This document shows positions 34,226-43,390 of a stretch of DNA of 64,000 bases, piece by piece. Every line of letters starts with the position of its first letter. Position 1 is the stretch's first letter. Origin of the DNA: JABSOG01 sp041583135 (GTDB lineage: Bacteria; Pseudomonadota; Gammaproteobacteria; Enterobacterales; Alteromonadaceae); assembly GCA_041583135.1 (NCBI GenBank), contig JBFHGJ010000017.1, forward strand, positions 1 to 64,000, given 5' to 3'. A model generated the notes under the pieces. It worked only from the letters and a program-made list of their open reading frames with translations, had not been told where the DNA came from and did not search any database. The position numbers and the translations under genes are program-made.

Positions 34226-34906
34226 ATGGCAGACCAACGTAACCCCTTGTTTACCATCGATAATGTGCTATTTACGGTCAAAGACAAAACCTTGATGGTG
34301 CTATTGGTAAAAAGGGCCATTGAGCCGTTTCGTGGCTGTTGGGGGTTACCCGGTGGTTTTGTCGATGTCACTAAAGATGACAATACTGAGGCCACCGCAC
34401 TACGCAAACTCAAAGAGAAAACCTCCCTCGAGCCGCAATATTTAGAGCAATTACAGACTTTCTCGGGCGCACAGCGTGACCCGAGAGGGTTCTCGGTGAC
34501 TTTGGTTTATTATGCCTTGACCTCTGAGCAGCAGGTATCGGCGCACATTGAAACGGTGGATGACGTGCAGTGGATAGCGCTGAGCGAAGTGTCACAGATG
34601 ACCTTGGCGTTTGACCATTGCGAGATCATCGCGCAAGCCTACGAGCGGCTAAAGCAAAAAGCACTTTACTCTATGATCCCGGTGTTCTGCCTACCGTCGC
34701 AATTTACCATCGGTCAGTTTAAATGTGTGATTGAAACCATCATTGGCCAGCCGATCCAGCGTAAAAGTCTGATCCGCCGTATCGAAGCGTCGGAAATGTT
34801 TGCCGCAATTGATGAAAAGGTGCAATCCGGTGGTCGTCTGGCGCAGCTCTACAAAGTTAAGCCCGGGGTCGATATTGTTAATTTTGAACGTAATTTCAGA
34901 ATGTGA
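34226..34906 (+). CDS. Nudix-domain transcriptional regulator (NrtR-like)
   Basis: 226 residues: an N-terminal Nudix domain (about 8-140) and a C-terminal winged helix-turn-helix (about 150-225, IGQPIQRKSLIRRIEASEMF). The Nudix box is degenerate. GGFVD is followed by RKLKEKTSLE, where hydrolases have REUxEExG, which fits NrtR-type regulators that bind ADP-ribose-like ligands instead of cutting them. Such proteins usually control NAD or sugar genes next to them, but no such genes are seen here. The nearest neighbours are the broken hxlR and csrD. Its targets are therefore unknown. No clear palindromic operator was spotted in the 252-base gap upstream. Confidence 0.8.
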   Translation: MADQRNPLFTIDNVLFTVKDKTLMVLLVKRAIEPFRGCWGLPGGFVDVTKDDNTEATALRKLKEKTSLEPQYLEQLQTFSGAQRDPRGFSVTLVYYALTSEQQVSAHIETVDDVQWIALSEVSQMTLAFDHCEIIAQAYERLKQKALYSMIPVFCLPSQFTIGQFKCVIETIIGQPIQRKSLIRRIEASEMFAAIDEKVQSGGRLAQLYKVKPGVDIVNFERNFRM

Positions 34907-35024
34907 GATCGCCACAACCAGCGTCAACGTATAGTCATTTTTTTATCGCTTTTTAATGTGGGTTTATGGTGAGGATCCACTACACTTATAAACGGGTTAG
35001 CCAATTCAATCGTCGGGAACAATC

Positions 35025-36698
35025 ATGTTCAACCACTTGGTACAATGGTGCACACTTGTGATGCACAATCGAGTCAGCTTTAAGCTGCTCGGGGCCATTG
35101 TCGTTGCCGGCGCCGTCATGAATCTCCTGCTCTGGGTCTTTATGCCCACGACCACCGCTGCGGTCTATTTTTCACTCAACTTGTGGTTTTTAGCGATTGT
35201 CATTTTGAGCTATCGGGCAACGCGTCGCTGGATCAAGGTTCGTTTTGCTCAGGTAAAGAAAACCGAGCGCTGGGCGCGACAATATTTGCAAACCGAGGGA
35301 GAGAAATCTCAGGTCAGTCAATTCCATCACGGTGAGTGGGTGGTTACTGACGCCATTTTGGCGATGGCCGAGGTGTTGCAACAAGCGGTGGTGCAATCGT
35401 TTAAAATCGATAAGGTCGTCAGGGCGCAAACCTTCTTAGACAATGATACCGGTATCGGCAATCGCTTGTATTTTGACCATCGCATCGAAGCCTTTTTGGC
35501 CGAACCAGACAACCATGATGGTGGCTGTATTTATCTTATTCAGCTCAAAGAACTCGATGAAATTGCCCACCAAGAGGGCAAGCAAGAAGCCAAAGAGTTA
35601 CTGAGTTATTTTATCTTGCTGGTGACAAAATTCTTAGAAGACTTTCCCGATTCGGTTTTCGCTCGTCGCAGCGATTGCGACTTTGCCATTATGATCCCCT
35701 GTATTGGGATCAGTGAAGCGGAAAAAGTGGCGTCACGTCTGATGCGCCTGTGTAATCGCATCAACCTGCCAGAAAGTGTCGAAAAAGATCATTTCTTCCA
35801 TATTGGAGTGGCGGCGTTTCACCAAGGCGAAACCTGTTATCAGGTGCTTGCCGAAGCCGATATGGCATTGAGGGCGGCGCAATTGCAAGGCCCCGGTAAC
35901 TGGTTTATGTATGACAAAGGCACCGGGGTAAAAGATTTGGCCAAAGGCTCGGTGAAATGGCGTACCTCGTTAGATATGGCGATAAACCAACAAGCCTTTG
36001 TGTTGCTGTTTCAGCCGGTAGTGATGACCGACGGCAATGCGATTCATCATCATGAAATTTTAGCCAGAATGCGCAACGACAACGGCCAACTGGCCAGTGC
36101 CCAAGTGTTTTTGCCGATGGCGCAAAAGTTCGGCATGATCTCTCGGGTCGATAAGCTGATGGTCGAAAAAACCACCAAGTTGTTGCAATATGAAAAAGGC
36201 TCTAGCGATATTTGTAGTTTGAATCTGCATTTGGATTCAATGCTCGATGAGCAATTTCAGCAATGGCTATTGGCACACCTGCAAAGCTATCCAGATGCGG
36301 CTTGTCGAATGATCATCGAGATCAGCGAATATCAGCTGGTGCATAACGGGATGAGCTTGAAGTTCTTTTTTCGTGCACTCCACAAGGTCGGGGTGAGATT
36401 GTTGGTTGATCATGTTGGTCTCTACGTGCTCAATACTCAATACATTCGCGAGTATGAAATCGATTATTTGAAGCTCCATAACAGCATTGTTAAAAACATT
36501 GATGTGCGGCCAGAGAATCAATTATTTGTTAAAAGTCTACAAGCCGCTTGTAGCGGCACACATGTACTTATTTTCGGTCTTGGTGTCGAAAGGGTTGGTG
36601 AATGGATAGCGCTACAAAAACTTGGTGTGGCCGGTGCTCAAGGGCATTATTTTACCGAGCCGCTGGAGTCGATAAATCAAATCACCCCGAGCCACTGA
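35025..36698 (+). CDS. csrD: CsrD/MshH, degenerate GGDEF-EAL regulator
   Basis: 557 residues with two N-terminal membrane helices (about 17-65), a coiled linker, a GGDEF-like domain and an EAL-like domain. Both active motifs are lost: the GGDEF position reads RRSDCDF (near 215) and the EAL position reads EIL in HHEILARM (near 345). In E. coli CsrD this architecture does not make or cut c-di-GMP but targets CsrB/CsrC RNAs for decay by RNase E. The same gene heads the MSHA locus in Vibrio and Shewanella, where it is called mshH. It is separated from mshI by 168 bases. Confidence 0.9.
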   Translation: MFNHLVQWCTLVMHNRVSFKLLGAIVVAGAVMNLLLWVFMPTTTAAVYFSLNLWFLAIVILSYRATRRWIKVRFAQVKKTERWARQYLQTEGEKSQVSQFHHGEWVVTDAILAMAEVLQQAVVQSFKIDKVVRAQTFLDNDTGIGNRLYFDHRIEAFLAEPDNHDGGCIYLIQLKELDEIAHQEGKQEAKELLSYFILLVTKFLEDFPDSVFARRSDCDFAIMIPCIGISEAEKVASRLMRLCNRINLPESVEKDHFFHIGVAAFHQGETCYQVLAEADMALRAAQLQGPGNWFMYDKGTGVKDLAKGSVKWRTSLDMAINQQAFVLLFQPVVMTDGNAIHHHEILARMRNDNGQLASAQVFLPMAQKFGMISRVDKLMVEKTTKLLQYEKGSSDICSLNLHLDSMLDEQFQQWLLAHLQSYPDAACRMIIEISEYQLVHNGMSLKFFFRALHKVGVRLLVDHVGLYVLNTQYIREYEIDYLKLHNSIVKNIDVRPENQLFVKSLQAACSGTHVLIFGLGVERVGEWIALQKLGVAGAQGHYFTEPLESINQITPSH

Positions 36699-36792
36699 CA
36701 AAATCATGTGCCTGATTTGGTGTTAATTGCAGCAAAGAACGTAACTACTTGGGTAAAAAGTGCTTTTACCGCCGCTAATTAGCGCTAAATGC

Positions 36793-36821
36793 TTGTATCT
36801 TGTGGGTAAGCCTAAGATAAT
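36793..36821 (+). promoter_or_regulatory. Possible sigma-70 promoter of the msh biogenesis operon
   Basis: TTGTAT (36793-36798), 17 bases, then GATAAT (36816-36821). The -10 is good but the -35 shares only three bases with consensus. It is 45 bases upstream of the mshI ATG. Confidence 0.35.
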
Positions 36822-36866
36822 GGGTTTACCAAAGATTTACATATTTTAAACGTCGCTCTGTTGTCT

Positions 36867-37826
36867 ATGAAACTGGCTATTTTCGATTCCCTCAAGCGTT
36901 TGTTGCGCGGTCATACTACCGGTCTTATTGCTGGTATATCGCTGCATCAGCATTTTGTACGCTTGGTGATCGGCAAGATGCAAGGTAGCCAATGGCACTA
37001 TTTGGGCTGCGACGAACTCGAAGCTGGTTCGGAAGAACAATGGCCTGAATTGATTGAAGATTTAATCGTCAAACATGATTTAAGAGACGCCGAGTGTTGC
37101 CTGACGCTCCCGCCAAACCGTTATCAGCTGCTGCAAATCGATAAACCCAATATCCCCGACGATGAACTGGCGATGTCATTAAGTTGGCACATCAAAGATT
37201 TGGTCACCTTGGCGCAAGAAGAAGTGGTTGCCGACTATTTTAGTGTGCCGGTCAAAGTGGCGATGCAGGGCGAAAAGATCAACGTAGTGGTCACATCCAG
37301 CAAAACCCTGTTATCGTTGATTGAAGTGTTTAACGAGCATAAGGTCGAGTTGAACGGTATCGTTCCTGAGGAGTTGGTGATCCGCAATGTTATCGGCCAC
37401 GCCGATACGGCAAGTTTGCTGTTGACTCAGCAAAAGAACGAAGAACCGGCATTGCAGATCGTTAAAAAAGAGCAAATTTACTTTGCTCGCAAACTGCGGG
37501 GATTTAACCGCATTCATGAATATACTCCAGCGGAATTACAAGACGGTCTGACCGATAGCTTGAGTTTGGAAATTCAACGTTCGATGGATTACTTTGAGTC
37601 TCAGCTCAAGCAGGCGCCGATCAAAAACATTCAATTGGCATTGCCCAGTGAACACCAAGAGTTGATTGCACAGCAGATCTCACAACACTTTCCAACAGAA
37701 GTGAAGGTCATGGCCATCAGCAATGAAATGGCGGTCATCGATACGCCGTTAAATGAGCAGTTTTATCCCGCGTTAGGTGGCGCTTTGGAGTTTACCGAAG
37801 GTCAGGAGGCTCACGACAGTGCATAA
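36867..37826 (+). CDS. mshI: MSHA biogenesis protein MshI (PilM-like)
   Basis: 319 residues from ATG 36867 (TTG 36861 is possible). It resembles the actin-fold PilM family of type IV pilus assembly: GLIAGISLHQHFVRLVIGK at the start and LTLPPNRYQLLQID in the middle. It would sit on the cytoplasmic side and bind the PilN-like MshI2 encoded next. The end overlaps mshI2 by 8 bases. First gene of a gap-free run through mshN. Confidence 0.85.
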   Translation: MKLAIFDSLKRLLRGHTTGLIAGISLHQHFVRLVIGKMQGSQWHYLGCDELEAGSEEQWPELIEDLIVKHDLRDAECCLTLPPNRYQLLQIDKPNIPDDELAMSLSWHIKDLVTLAQEEVVADYFSVPVKVAMQGEKINVVVTSSKTLLSLIEVFNEHKVELNGIVPEELVIRNVIGHADTASLLLTQQKNEEPALQIVKKEQIYFARKLRGFNRIHEYTPAELQDGLTDSLSLEIQRSMDYFESQLKQAPIKNIQLALPSEHQELIAQQISQHFPTEVKVMAISNEMAVIDTPLNEQFYPALGGALEFTEGQEAHDSA

Positions 37827-38478
37827 AATCACGGTCAACCTCTATTTACCGTCAATGCGGCCGATAAAGGAAAAGTTGCCTTTGTCCTTGATGGTGTTCA
37901 TTTGGCTGGTGACGCTGAGTATTTGCGCTGCTGTCGGCGGGTTTTTGCATTATCGTTATATTGATATTGCACAAGTGCTACAACAAAGCACAACCGAACT
38001 TGAGGTGAGTAAAACCGAGCTTGAAACCCTTCAGGCAAGACATGCGGATTTTAAGCCGTCGCCGCAGTTGATGACTAAGTTGGAGCGACTGACCCAAGAG
38101 CTTAACGGCAAGCGTTTTTTAAGTCAGCACTTAAAAGGGGATAGCGGTCCGCAAATGCAACACTACTCACAGGTCATGTTGGATTTGGGACGATATCATG
38201 ATGAGCGCTTATGGTTGACCAAAATGCAATTTGACGACAGTGGCGTGCTGCTAAAAGGTTACGCACTGGATGCTTTGGCGGTGCCTCAGTGGCTCAACCG
38301 CTTGCAACAAAGTCCGTTTTTCTCGGGTAAGTCGTTTGCGATGATGAATTTAAAGCACGACAAGCAACAGGTGATAGCCTTTGAGATCAATACCGTGGTG
38401 AAGCAAACCATGGATGACGAACAAAAGATGGCGGCAATTGACGCACTCAATCAACAGGCACTCGGAGCGCAGCAATGA
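37819..38478 (+). CDS. mshI2: MSHA biogenesis protein MshI2 (PilN-like)
   Basis: 219-residue bitopic membrane protein. A short cytoplasmic start HKITVNLYLPSMRP contains the PilN motif (NLYLP) that docks into PilM. One membrane helix (about 28-48) and a periplasmic coiled coil (about 55-80) follow. The GTG start 37819 has AGGAGG ten bases upstream. Part of the inner-membrane alignment platform with MshJ. Some annotations merge this gene under mshI or leave it unnamed. Confidence 0.82.
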   Translation: MHKITVNLYLPSMRPIKEKLPLSLMVFIWLVTLSICAAVGGFLHYRYIDIAQVLQQSTTELEVSKTELETLQARHADFKPSPQLMTKLERLTQELNGKRFLSQHLKGDSGPQMQHYSQVMLDLGRYHDERLWLTKMQFDDSGVLLKGYALDALAVPQWLNRLQQSPFFSGKSFAMMNLKHDKQQVIAFEINTVVKQTMDDEQKMAAIDALNQQALGAQQ

Positions 38479-39128
38479 GTCAAACTTGGCGTCGGCTTTC
38501 GGACAAAACGGCTCAGCTGCAACCTCGGGAAAAAGGGATCATCTTTGTCGGCATTTTGTTGGTTATTTTATGGCTCAACTATATGTATTTGATTGAGCCT
38601 GTGATTGCCAAAATCAGTAAAGCCAACGACACCATAAGTGAACAGGCGCTACAAATCGACACCACCCAGCGGCAAATCGGGTTATATCAAGGGGCGCTGG
38701 GCAAAGATCCCAATGAGGCGGTCAACAAGTCGATTGCCGAGACGGAAAAGAGTATTAAGGTCATTGACCAAACCTTGTCTGAGTTGACGGCCAATTTTAT
38801 CTCGCCTCATAAAATGCGAGAAGTGCTTTCTGAGTTGCTTAAAAGTGATGATTTGGTCAAGGTCACTGAGTTTAAGGCCATTCCTGCGAGCAAAGTCGAT
38901 ATTGACGGCGTGCCTGCCGGTGGCGGCATCATCATTTACCAGCATGGTATTCGCATGAGTATCAGTGGCAGTTATTACGATTTGCAGCGCTATGTATCGC
39001 GTATTGAGCAGTTGCCTTGGCGTTTTTATTGGAAGTCTTTTGCCTATTCGGTAGAGCAGTATCCTAAGGCTAAGTTAAACATTGAAATCATGACGATAAG
39101 TACCAATGAGCAGTTTATTGCAATCTAA
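38475..39128 (+). CDS. mshJ: MSHA biogenesis protein MshJ (PilO-like)
   Basis: 217 residues: a short cytoplasmic stretch, one membrane helix (about 23-42), a periplasmic coiled coil (45-95) and a ferredoxin-like C-terminal domain as in PilO. It is predicted to pair with MshI2 in the inner-membrane platform. It overlaps both neighbours (4 bases with mshI2, 23 with mshK). Confidence 0.85.
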   Translation: MSQTWRRLSDKTAQLQPREKGIIFVGILLVILWLNYMYLIEPVIAKISKANDTISEQALQIDTTQRQIGLYQGALGKDPNEAVNKSIAETEKSIKVIDQTLSELTANFISPHKMREVLSELLKSDDLVKVTEFKAIPASKVDIDGVPAGGGIIIYQHGIRMSISGSYYDLQRYVSRIEQLPWRFYWKSFAYSVEQYPKAKLNIEIMTISTNEQFIAI

Positions 39129-39507
39129 CTTCCTGCTAAGGGGATTGTTGCTGTTGAGTGCAACTTGCCAAGTGCTACCGGCAGCGGCGAGCGAAAGCGC
39201 ACGTCAAGCAGACCCTGAGGTACTTAAAGACCCGACCATGCCGCTGCTGAACACGTTTGCAGGCAGGCAAGGCGCAGGGCAAGGAGAAAAAGAAGACGAA
39301 AAGCAGGTGCCTTTGGTATTACAGGGGATTGTGCTCAAAAGTGGCAAAAGATTTGCAGTGATAAACGGACAGGTTTTGAGCGAAGGTAAAACCATTGAAG
39401 GCTATGAGGTAATACGCATAGCACAGGACACAGTACAATTGCAAGGAGCGGATGAAGCGTTTACGTTAACCTTACAGAAAGTGACTATTAAGCATTCAAA
39501 TGAATAA
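39106..39507 (+). CDS. mshK: MSHA biogenesis protein MshK (PilP-like)
   Basis: 133 residues. An N-terminal signal (LLRGLLLLSATCQVLPAAA) is followed by the DPTMPL motif, a Gly/Gln-rich linker and a compact beta domain (about 65-130, VLQGIVLKSGKRFAVINGQ) like PilP/GspC HR domains. It probably links the inner-membrane platform to the secretin MshL encoded next. It overlaps mshJ and mshL. Confidence 0.82.
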   Translation: MSSLLQSNFLLRGLLLLSATCQVLPAAASESARQADPEVLKDPTMPLLNTFAGRQGAGQGEKEDEKQVPLVLQGIVLKSGKRFAVINGQVLSEGKTIEGYEVIRIAQDTVQLQGADEAFTLTLQKVTIKHSNE

Positions 39508-41182
39508 ATATTGGCGGCATCTTATCTTCTTTGTAGCAGTGTGTTTGAGCGGTTGTCAAAGCACTGAGTCCAGCACGCCGAAAGTCATGGCGGAAATTGA
39601 CGAACAATTTAATGCCGAAGCACCGGTAGCCGGTCCTGAGCAAGACTTTGAAGTGCCCGAGGCGGTACTCGATGACATTCTATCGGGGCAAAAAAGTGGT
39701 GGCATTACCGTAACTGATGATCCGCACTTTAATGTCGTTGCCCAAGATGTTGCCGTGAGACCGTTTTTCGCCAGCCTGATTGAGGGCACGCCTTATAGCG
39801 TGATCATCCACCCTGAGGTAACGGGCATCATCACCCTTAATTTAAAAGAGGTGACTTTATTTGAAGCGATTGAAGCGGTGAAAGAGCTGTACGGTTTTGA
39901 TATCCGTAAAAAAGGAAAGATTTTTTCCGTTAGACCTCCGGGGTTGCGCACCGAAACCTTTGCCGTTAACTACTTAATGATGTCCCGTAACGGCACTTCT
40001 TCTGTGACGGTGAGTGCAGGCGGTGTGGCTCAAGCCGATGGCGGTAATACCCAAGGTAACCAGCAAGGCGGCGGTAATTTACAAGGTGGCTCTAATTTGG
40101 GTCAAGGGGCCGGCCAACAAGGGGCATTTGGTGGCGTCGGCCAACAGTTTAGCGGCTCGAACATATTAACCACCAGTGAAACCGACTTCTGGAAAGACTT
40201 ACAGAAAACCCTAAGGGCGATGATTGGGTTGTCGAACGAGCAGTCGGGCGCTGCGATGGAGCGTACTGTGGTGGTCAGTCCGATGACAGGTCTGGTTACC
40301 GTCAGAGCATATCCTCATGAGATAAATGCGATTGCCGAATTTTTGCAGCGCTCAGAGCAGACCCTACGCCGTCAGGTGATTTTAGAGGCCAAAATTGTTG
40401 AAGTGTCACTGAATGATGATTTTCAACAAGGCATCAATTGGCAGCAGGCACTGACTCATGTGGCCAGCACCGATTTTATTTTCAGCAATACCGCTGGGGT
40501 CGCCGCCAATGCGTTGACCGCCTCACTTGGCGGGGTGACCAATGTTCGTTTCAATAACGCCGATTTTACCGGCGTGATCAGCCTGCTTGAAACCCAAGGC
40601 AGTGTACAGATCCTATCCAGCCCAAGGGTTACCGCTACCAATAATCAAAAAGCGGTGATCAAAGTCGGCCAAGACGAATACTTCGTCACTGATGTATCGA
40701 CCACCACCACTACCGGCACTTCAACCACCACTACGCCCGAGTTGACACTCACGCCGTTTTTCTCCGGCATCGCCTTAGATGTCACGCCACAAATCAACGA
40801 GCACAACGAAGTGATATTGCATATCCATCCTTCGGTGACTCAAACCTCCGAGCAAGAAAAAGTGGTCAGCCTAAGTGGCGACTCGATTGTCTTGCCGTTG
40901 GCGCAAAGCAACATACGCGAGTCAGATACCATCATCAGGGCAAAATCTGGTGAGATAGTGGTGATTGGCGGTTTAATGCAAAGTTCATTGTCTGATAACA
41001 ACTCTAAAACACCGGGACTTGGGGACATTCCCATTATCGGCGGGCTATTTACACAAAAATCCAAGGTAGAAACGAAAAAAGAACTGGTGATCCTGGTGAA
41101 AGCCACGGTGGTCGGTGCCGGAACTTGGAAAGAACAACTTGAGCGATCTTCCGACCTGCTCAAAAGCTGGTATACAGAATAA
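39500..41182 (+). CDS. mshL: MSHA outer-membrane secretin MshL
   Basis: 560-residue secretin that forms the outer-membrane gate for the pilus. A lipoprotein signal with lipobox LSGC (Cys19) should localise it. N-domains (about 60-150) precede a Gly/Gln/Asn-rich loop at about 174-222. The secretin core follows from about 290: VILEAKIVEVSLNDDFQQG, a Thr-rich stretch near 400-413 and the C-terminal GEIVVIGGLMQSSLSDN and GDIPIIGGLF blocks. The low-complexity loop is longer than I would expect and may vary between strains. Confidence 0.93.
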   Translation: MNKYWRHLIFFVAVCLSGCQSTESSTPKVMAEIDEQFNAEAPVAGPEQDFEVPEAVLDDILSGQKSGGITVTDDPHFNVVAQDVAVRPFFASLIEGTPYSVIIHPEVTGIITLNLKEVTLFEAIEAVKELYGFDIRKKGKIFSVRPPGLRTETFAVNYLMMSRNGTSSVTVSAGGVAQADGGNTQGNQQGGGNLQGGSNLGQGAGQQGAFGGVGQQFSGSNILTTSETDFWKDLQKTLRAMIGLSNEQSGAAMERTVVVSPMTGLVTVRAYPHEINAIAEFLQRSEQTLRRQVILEAKIVEVSLNDDFQQGINWQQALTHVASTDFIFSNTAGVAANALTASLGGVTNVRFNNADFTGVISLLETQGSVQILSSPRVTATNNQKAVIKVGQDEYFVTDVSTTTTTGTSTTTTPELTLTPFFSGIALDVTPQINEHNEVILHIHPSVTQTSEQEKVVSLSGDSIVLPLAQSNIRESDTIIRAKSGEIVVIGGLMQSSLSDNNSKTPGLGDIPIIGGLFTQKSKVETKKELVILVKATVVGAGTWKEQLERSSDLLKSWYTE

Positions 41183-41188
41183 TTGCCC

Positions 41189-42106
41189 ATGTATTTAAGT
41201 CATTTTGGTCTCAATGAGCTGCCCTTTACGCTCACTCCGAATACCAACTTCTATGTTGACCTGCCTTGTCACCATGAAGCGTTTCAGGTTTTGACCACCG
41301 CGCTTAAAATGGGGGAGGGGTTTATTAAGGTGACGGGTGAAGTTGGTACCGGAAAAACTTTGATCTGTCGTAAATTGCTCAATGAGTTATCGGAAGAATT
41401 TGTCGCCGCCTATGTGCCAGACCCATACCTCAGTCCTGCTGAGCTGCGCTGGGCCCTTGCCAGTGAGTTGGGAATGCCTTTGTCTGAGGATGTCGATCAG
41501 CAACAGTTGATGCAGCAATTGCAGGTGCATCTGCTCAATCTCGCCAAAGAAGGTAAGTCGGTGGTGCTTATTATCGATGAGGCGCAAGCGCTGCCGTTTG
41601 AGTCGCTAGAGGCGCTGAGGCTGTTCACAAACCTTGAAACCGAGCACAAAAAACTGGTGCAGGTGGTTTTATTTGGACAGTCGGAACTCGATGAGCGTTT
41701 GGCCAAGGCTGAGCTGCGGCAGTTGCGTCAGCGTATTTCCTTTTCATATAAATTGCGGCCGCTTTCCAGTGAAGAAGTGAGTCTGTATGTCGATAGACGA
41801 TTGTTAAAAGCCGGTTACTCCCAGCCCAACCATTTGTTCAGCGCTGCCGCCATTCGGTTGTTGGCCAAAGCCAGTCGCGGCATACCGCGATTGGTCAATA
41901 TCTTGTGTCACAAGGCAATGATGCTGTGTTATGGCCAAGGAAAAAAGGAAGTGAGCCGTCAGCATTTAGGTGGTGCCATTGTTGATACCGACGGCGTTAC
42001 GGCTAATGCTACTTTAACGACCGAACGTATCGCGGTTATTGTTATGGCTGGGGCTTTGGTGAGTGCTGCGCTGGTGTGGTGGTTGATGTCGGGAGCGAGT
42101 GCATGA
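41189..42106 (+). CDS. mshM: MSHA biogenesis ATPase MshM (ExeA/GspA-like)
   Basis: 305 residues, an AAA-type ATPase related to ExeA. Walker A GEVGTGKT starts near residue 50 and Walker B is VVLIIDEAQ near 127. Sensor/arginine features appear in LRQRISFSYKLRPL, and there is one C-terminal membrane helix (about 278-298). ExeA homologues help secretin assembly through peptidoglycan. Start ATG 41189 (YLSHFGLNELPF) is the family start; TTG 41183 is an alternative. Confidence 0.9.
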   Translation: MYLSHFGLNELPFTLTPNTNFYVDLPCHHEAFQVLTTALKMGEGFIKVTGEVGTGKTLICRKLLNELSEEFVAAYVPDPYLSPAELRWALASELGMPLSEDVDQQQLMQQLQVHLLNLAKEGKSVVLIIDEAQALPFESLEALRLFTNLETEHKKLVQVVLFGQSELDERLAKAELRQLRQRISFSYKLRPLSSEEVSLYVDRRLLKAGYSQPNHLFSAAAIRLLAKASRGIPRLVNILCHKAMMLCYGQGKKEVSRQHLGGAIVDTDGVTANATLTTERIAVIVMAGALVSAALVWWLMSGASA

Positions 42107-43347
42107 GCGTGATCAATAAAATGCTCAACGATTTGGATGAGCGCAGCAGTGCCGAGCAAGCCCAACAAGAAGTGGCGTTTTTAACCCCAGTGGCTAAGCC
42201 TAAACGCAAGTGGTTGGTGATTTTACTCAGTAGCACGGTGCTGGGGTTAGCTGCGATTTGGGGCAGCTATTATTTTTATGACGATCTTTTGGCTTTGGCG
42301 GGGGTTAAAACAGCAAAGCCGCAATTTTTAACTGCCGAGCAAATGCAGGCGCGTATCGATGCCGATGAGGCGGCTAAAGCCGCAGCCACTCAAACAACAT
42401 CGAGTTCTGCTGAAATGGCTTCGCAACAGCTCGATGATACGTCTACGGCGCAAGTGGCCAATGAAACCCCTGAACTGATCATTTTAAAACCGCAGCAAAA
42501 TGTCGAACAGCCACGACCGTCAACGTTAAAAGTGATTGCGCCCGAGGGCAATGTATCCTCTGGTGATGTGGTGACGAAAACAGAGCCAGAGAAGACGGAA
42601 GCTGGGCAAAATGAGCTGTCGAGTGCACAAAACGTCGTTGACGATATTTCAGCGCAAGTTGCGTTGCAAAATGCAAATACTGAGACAAGCCTGACGGATG
42701 AGCCTGTACAAGCGCCCGACAATACGGCCGAGCCGGTAAAAAAGACCAAAATGCAAGTGGACAAGGTACAACGCTCGCCAAAGCAACGTGCTGAAAAAGC
42801 GCTTCATCAGGCCAAAGAGTTGTCTAAAGGCGGTATGATAGTCGAAGCCATTGACAAATATCGCGAAGTGCTGCGTTTTGAACCGGCCAATCAGCAAGGC
42901 CGTTCGGCGCTGGCGGCGCTTTATTATGGTCGCAATATGACCTTAGAGGCCTTAAGTGTGCTCGATGAGGGGCTTGAGTTAGACCCCGCTAATCTTGGCT
43001 GGTCGTTGTTGGCGGCGAAGATTCATTACAAGCGCACCAATTACGCCGCAGCGCTGGCCTATTTGCAGTTACCGGTTCAAACCTTTGATCATATTGAATA
43101 TGTGGCATTAAAAGCCACCACGGCCTATAAACTCAAAGCCTATGACGAGGCGCAAGATGCGTATCTGAAACTGACCGTCGCCGACCCAAGCAATGGTCGT
43201 TGGTGGCTTGGCCTAGGCACGACCTATGAAGCGAAGGGCGACCAACCCAGTGCCATTCGGGCTTATCGCAAAAGCCTGCGTTTGGCCAATATTTCAACCA
43301 GCTCTCGCCAGTTTGTGATGTCGAGGCTACAGCGGCTGGCAAATTAA
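42103..43347 (+). CDS. mshN: MSHA biogenesis protein MshN (TPR)
   Basis: 414 residues. The start SVINKMLNDLDER is typical of MshN. A membrane helix lies at about 39-62, then a long Ala/Gln/Glu-rich periplasmic spacer (about 80-230), then tetratricopeptide repeats (about 230-410: AKELSKGGMIVEAIDKYREV and following units). It overlaps mshM by 4 bases. Probable scaffold protein of the pilus machine; exact role not established. Confidence 0.88.
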   Translation: MSVINKMLNDLDERSSAEQAQQEVAFLTPVAKPKRKWLVILLSSTVLGLAAIWGSYYFYDDLLALAGVKTAKPQFLTAEQMQARIDADEAAKAAATQTTSSSAEMASQQLDDTSTAQVANETPELIILKPQQNVEQPRPSTLKVIAPEGNVSSGDVVTKTEPEKTEAGQNELSSAQNVVDDISAQVALQNANTETSLTDEPVQAPDNTAEPVKKTKMQVDKVQRSPKQRAEKALHQAKELSKGGMIVEAIDKYREVLRFEPANQQGRSALAALYYGRNMTLEALSVLDEGLELDPANLGWSLLAAKIHYKRTNYAAALAYLQLPVQTFDHIEYVALKATTAYKLKAYDEAQDAYLKLTVADPSNGRWWLGLGTTYEAKGDQPSAIRAYRKSLRLANISTSSRQFVMSRLQRLAN

Positions 43348-43390
43348 TCCCGCAGGTTTACTGTGGCAACGGTGAAAGTATACAAAGCGA

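Noticed and set aside
5605..34906. Insertion sequence, integrase or attachment sites bounding the anaerobic block
   Set aside because: No transposase, integrase, tRNA or obvious direct repeats are seen at either edge, so mobility is not claimed.
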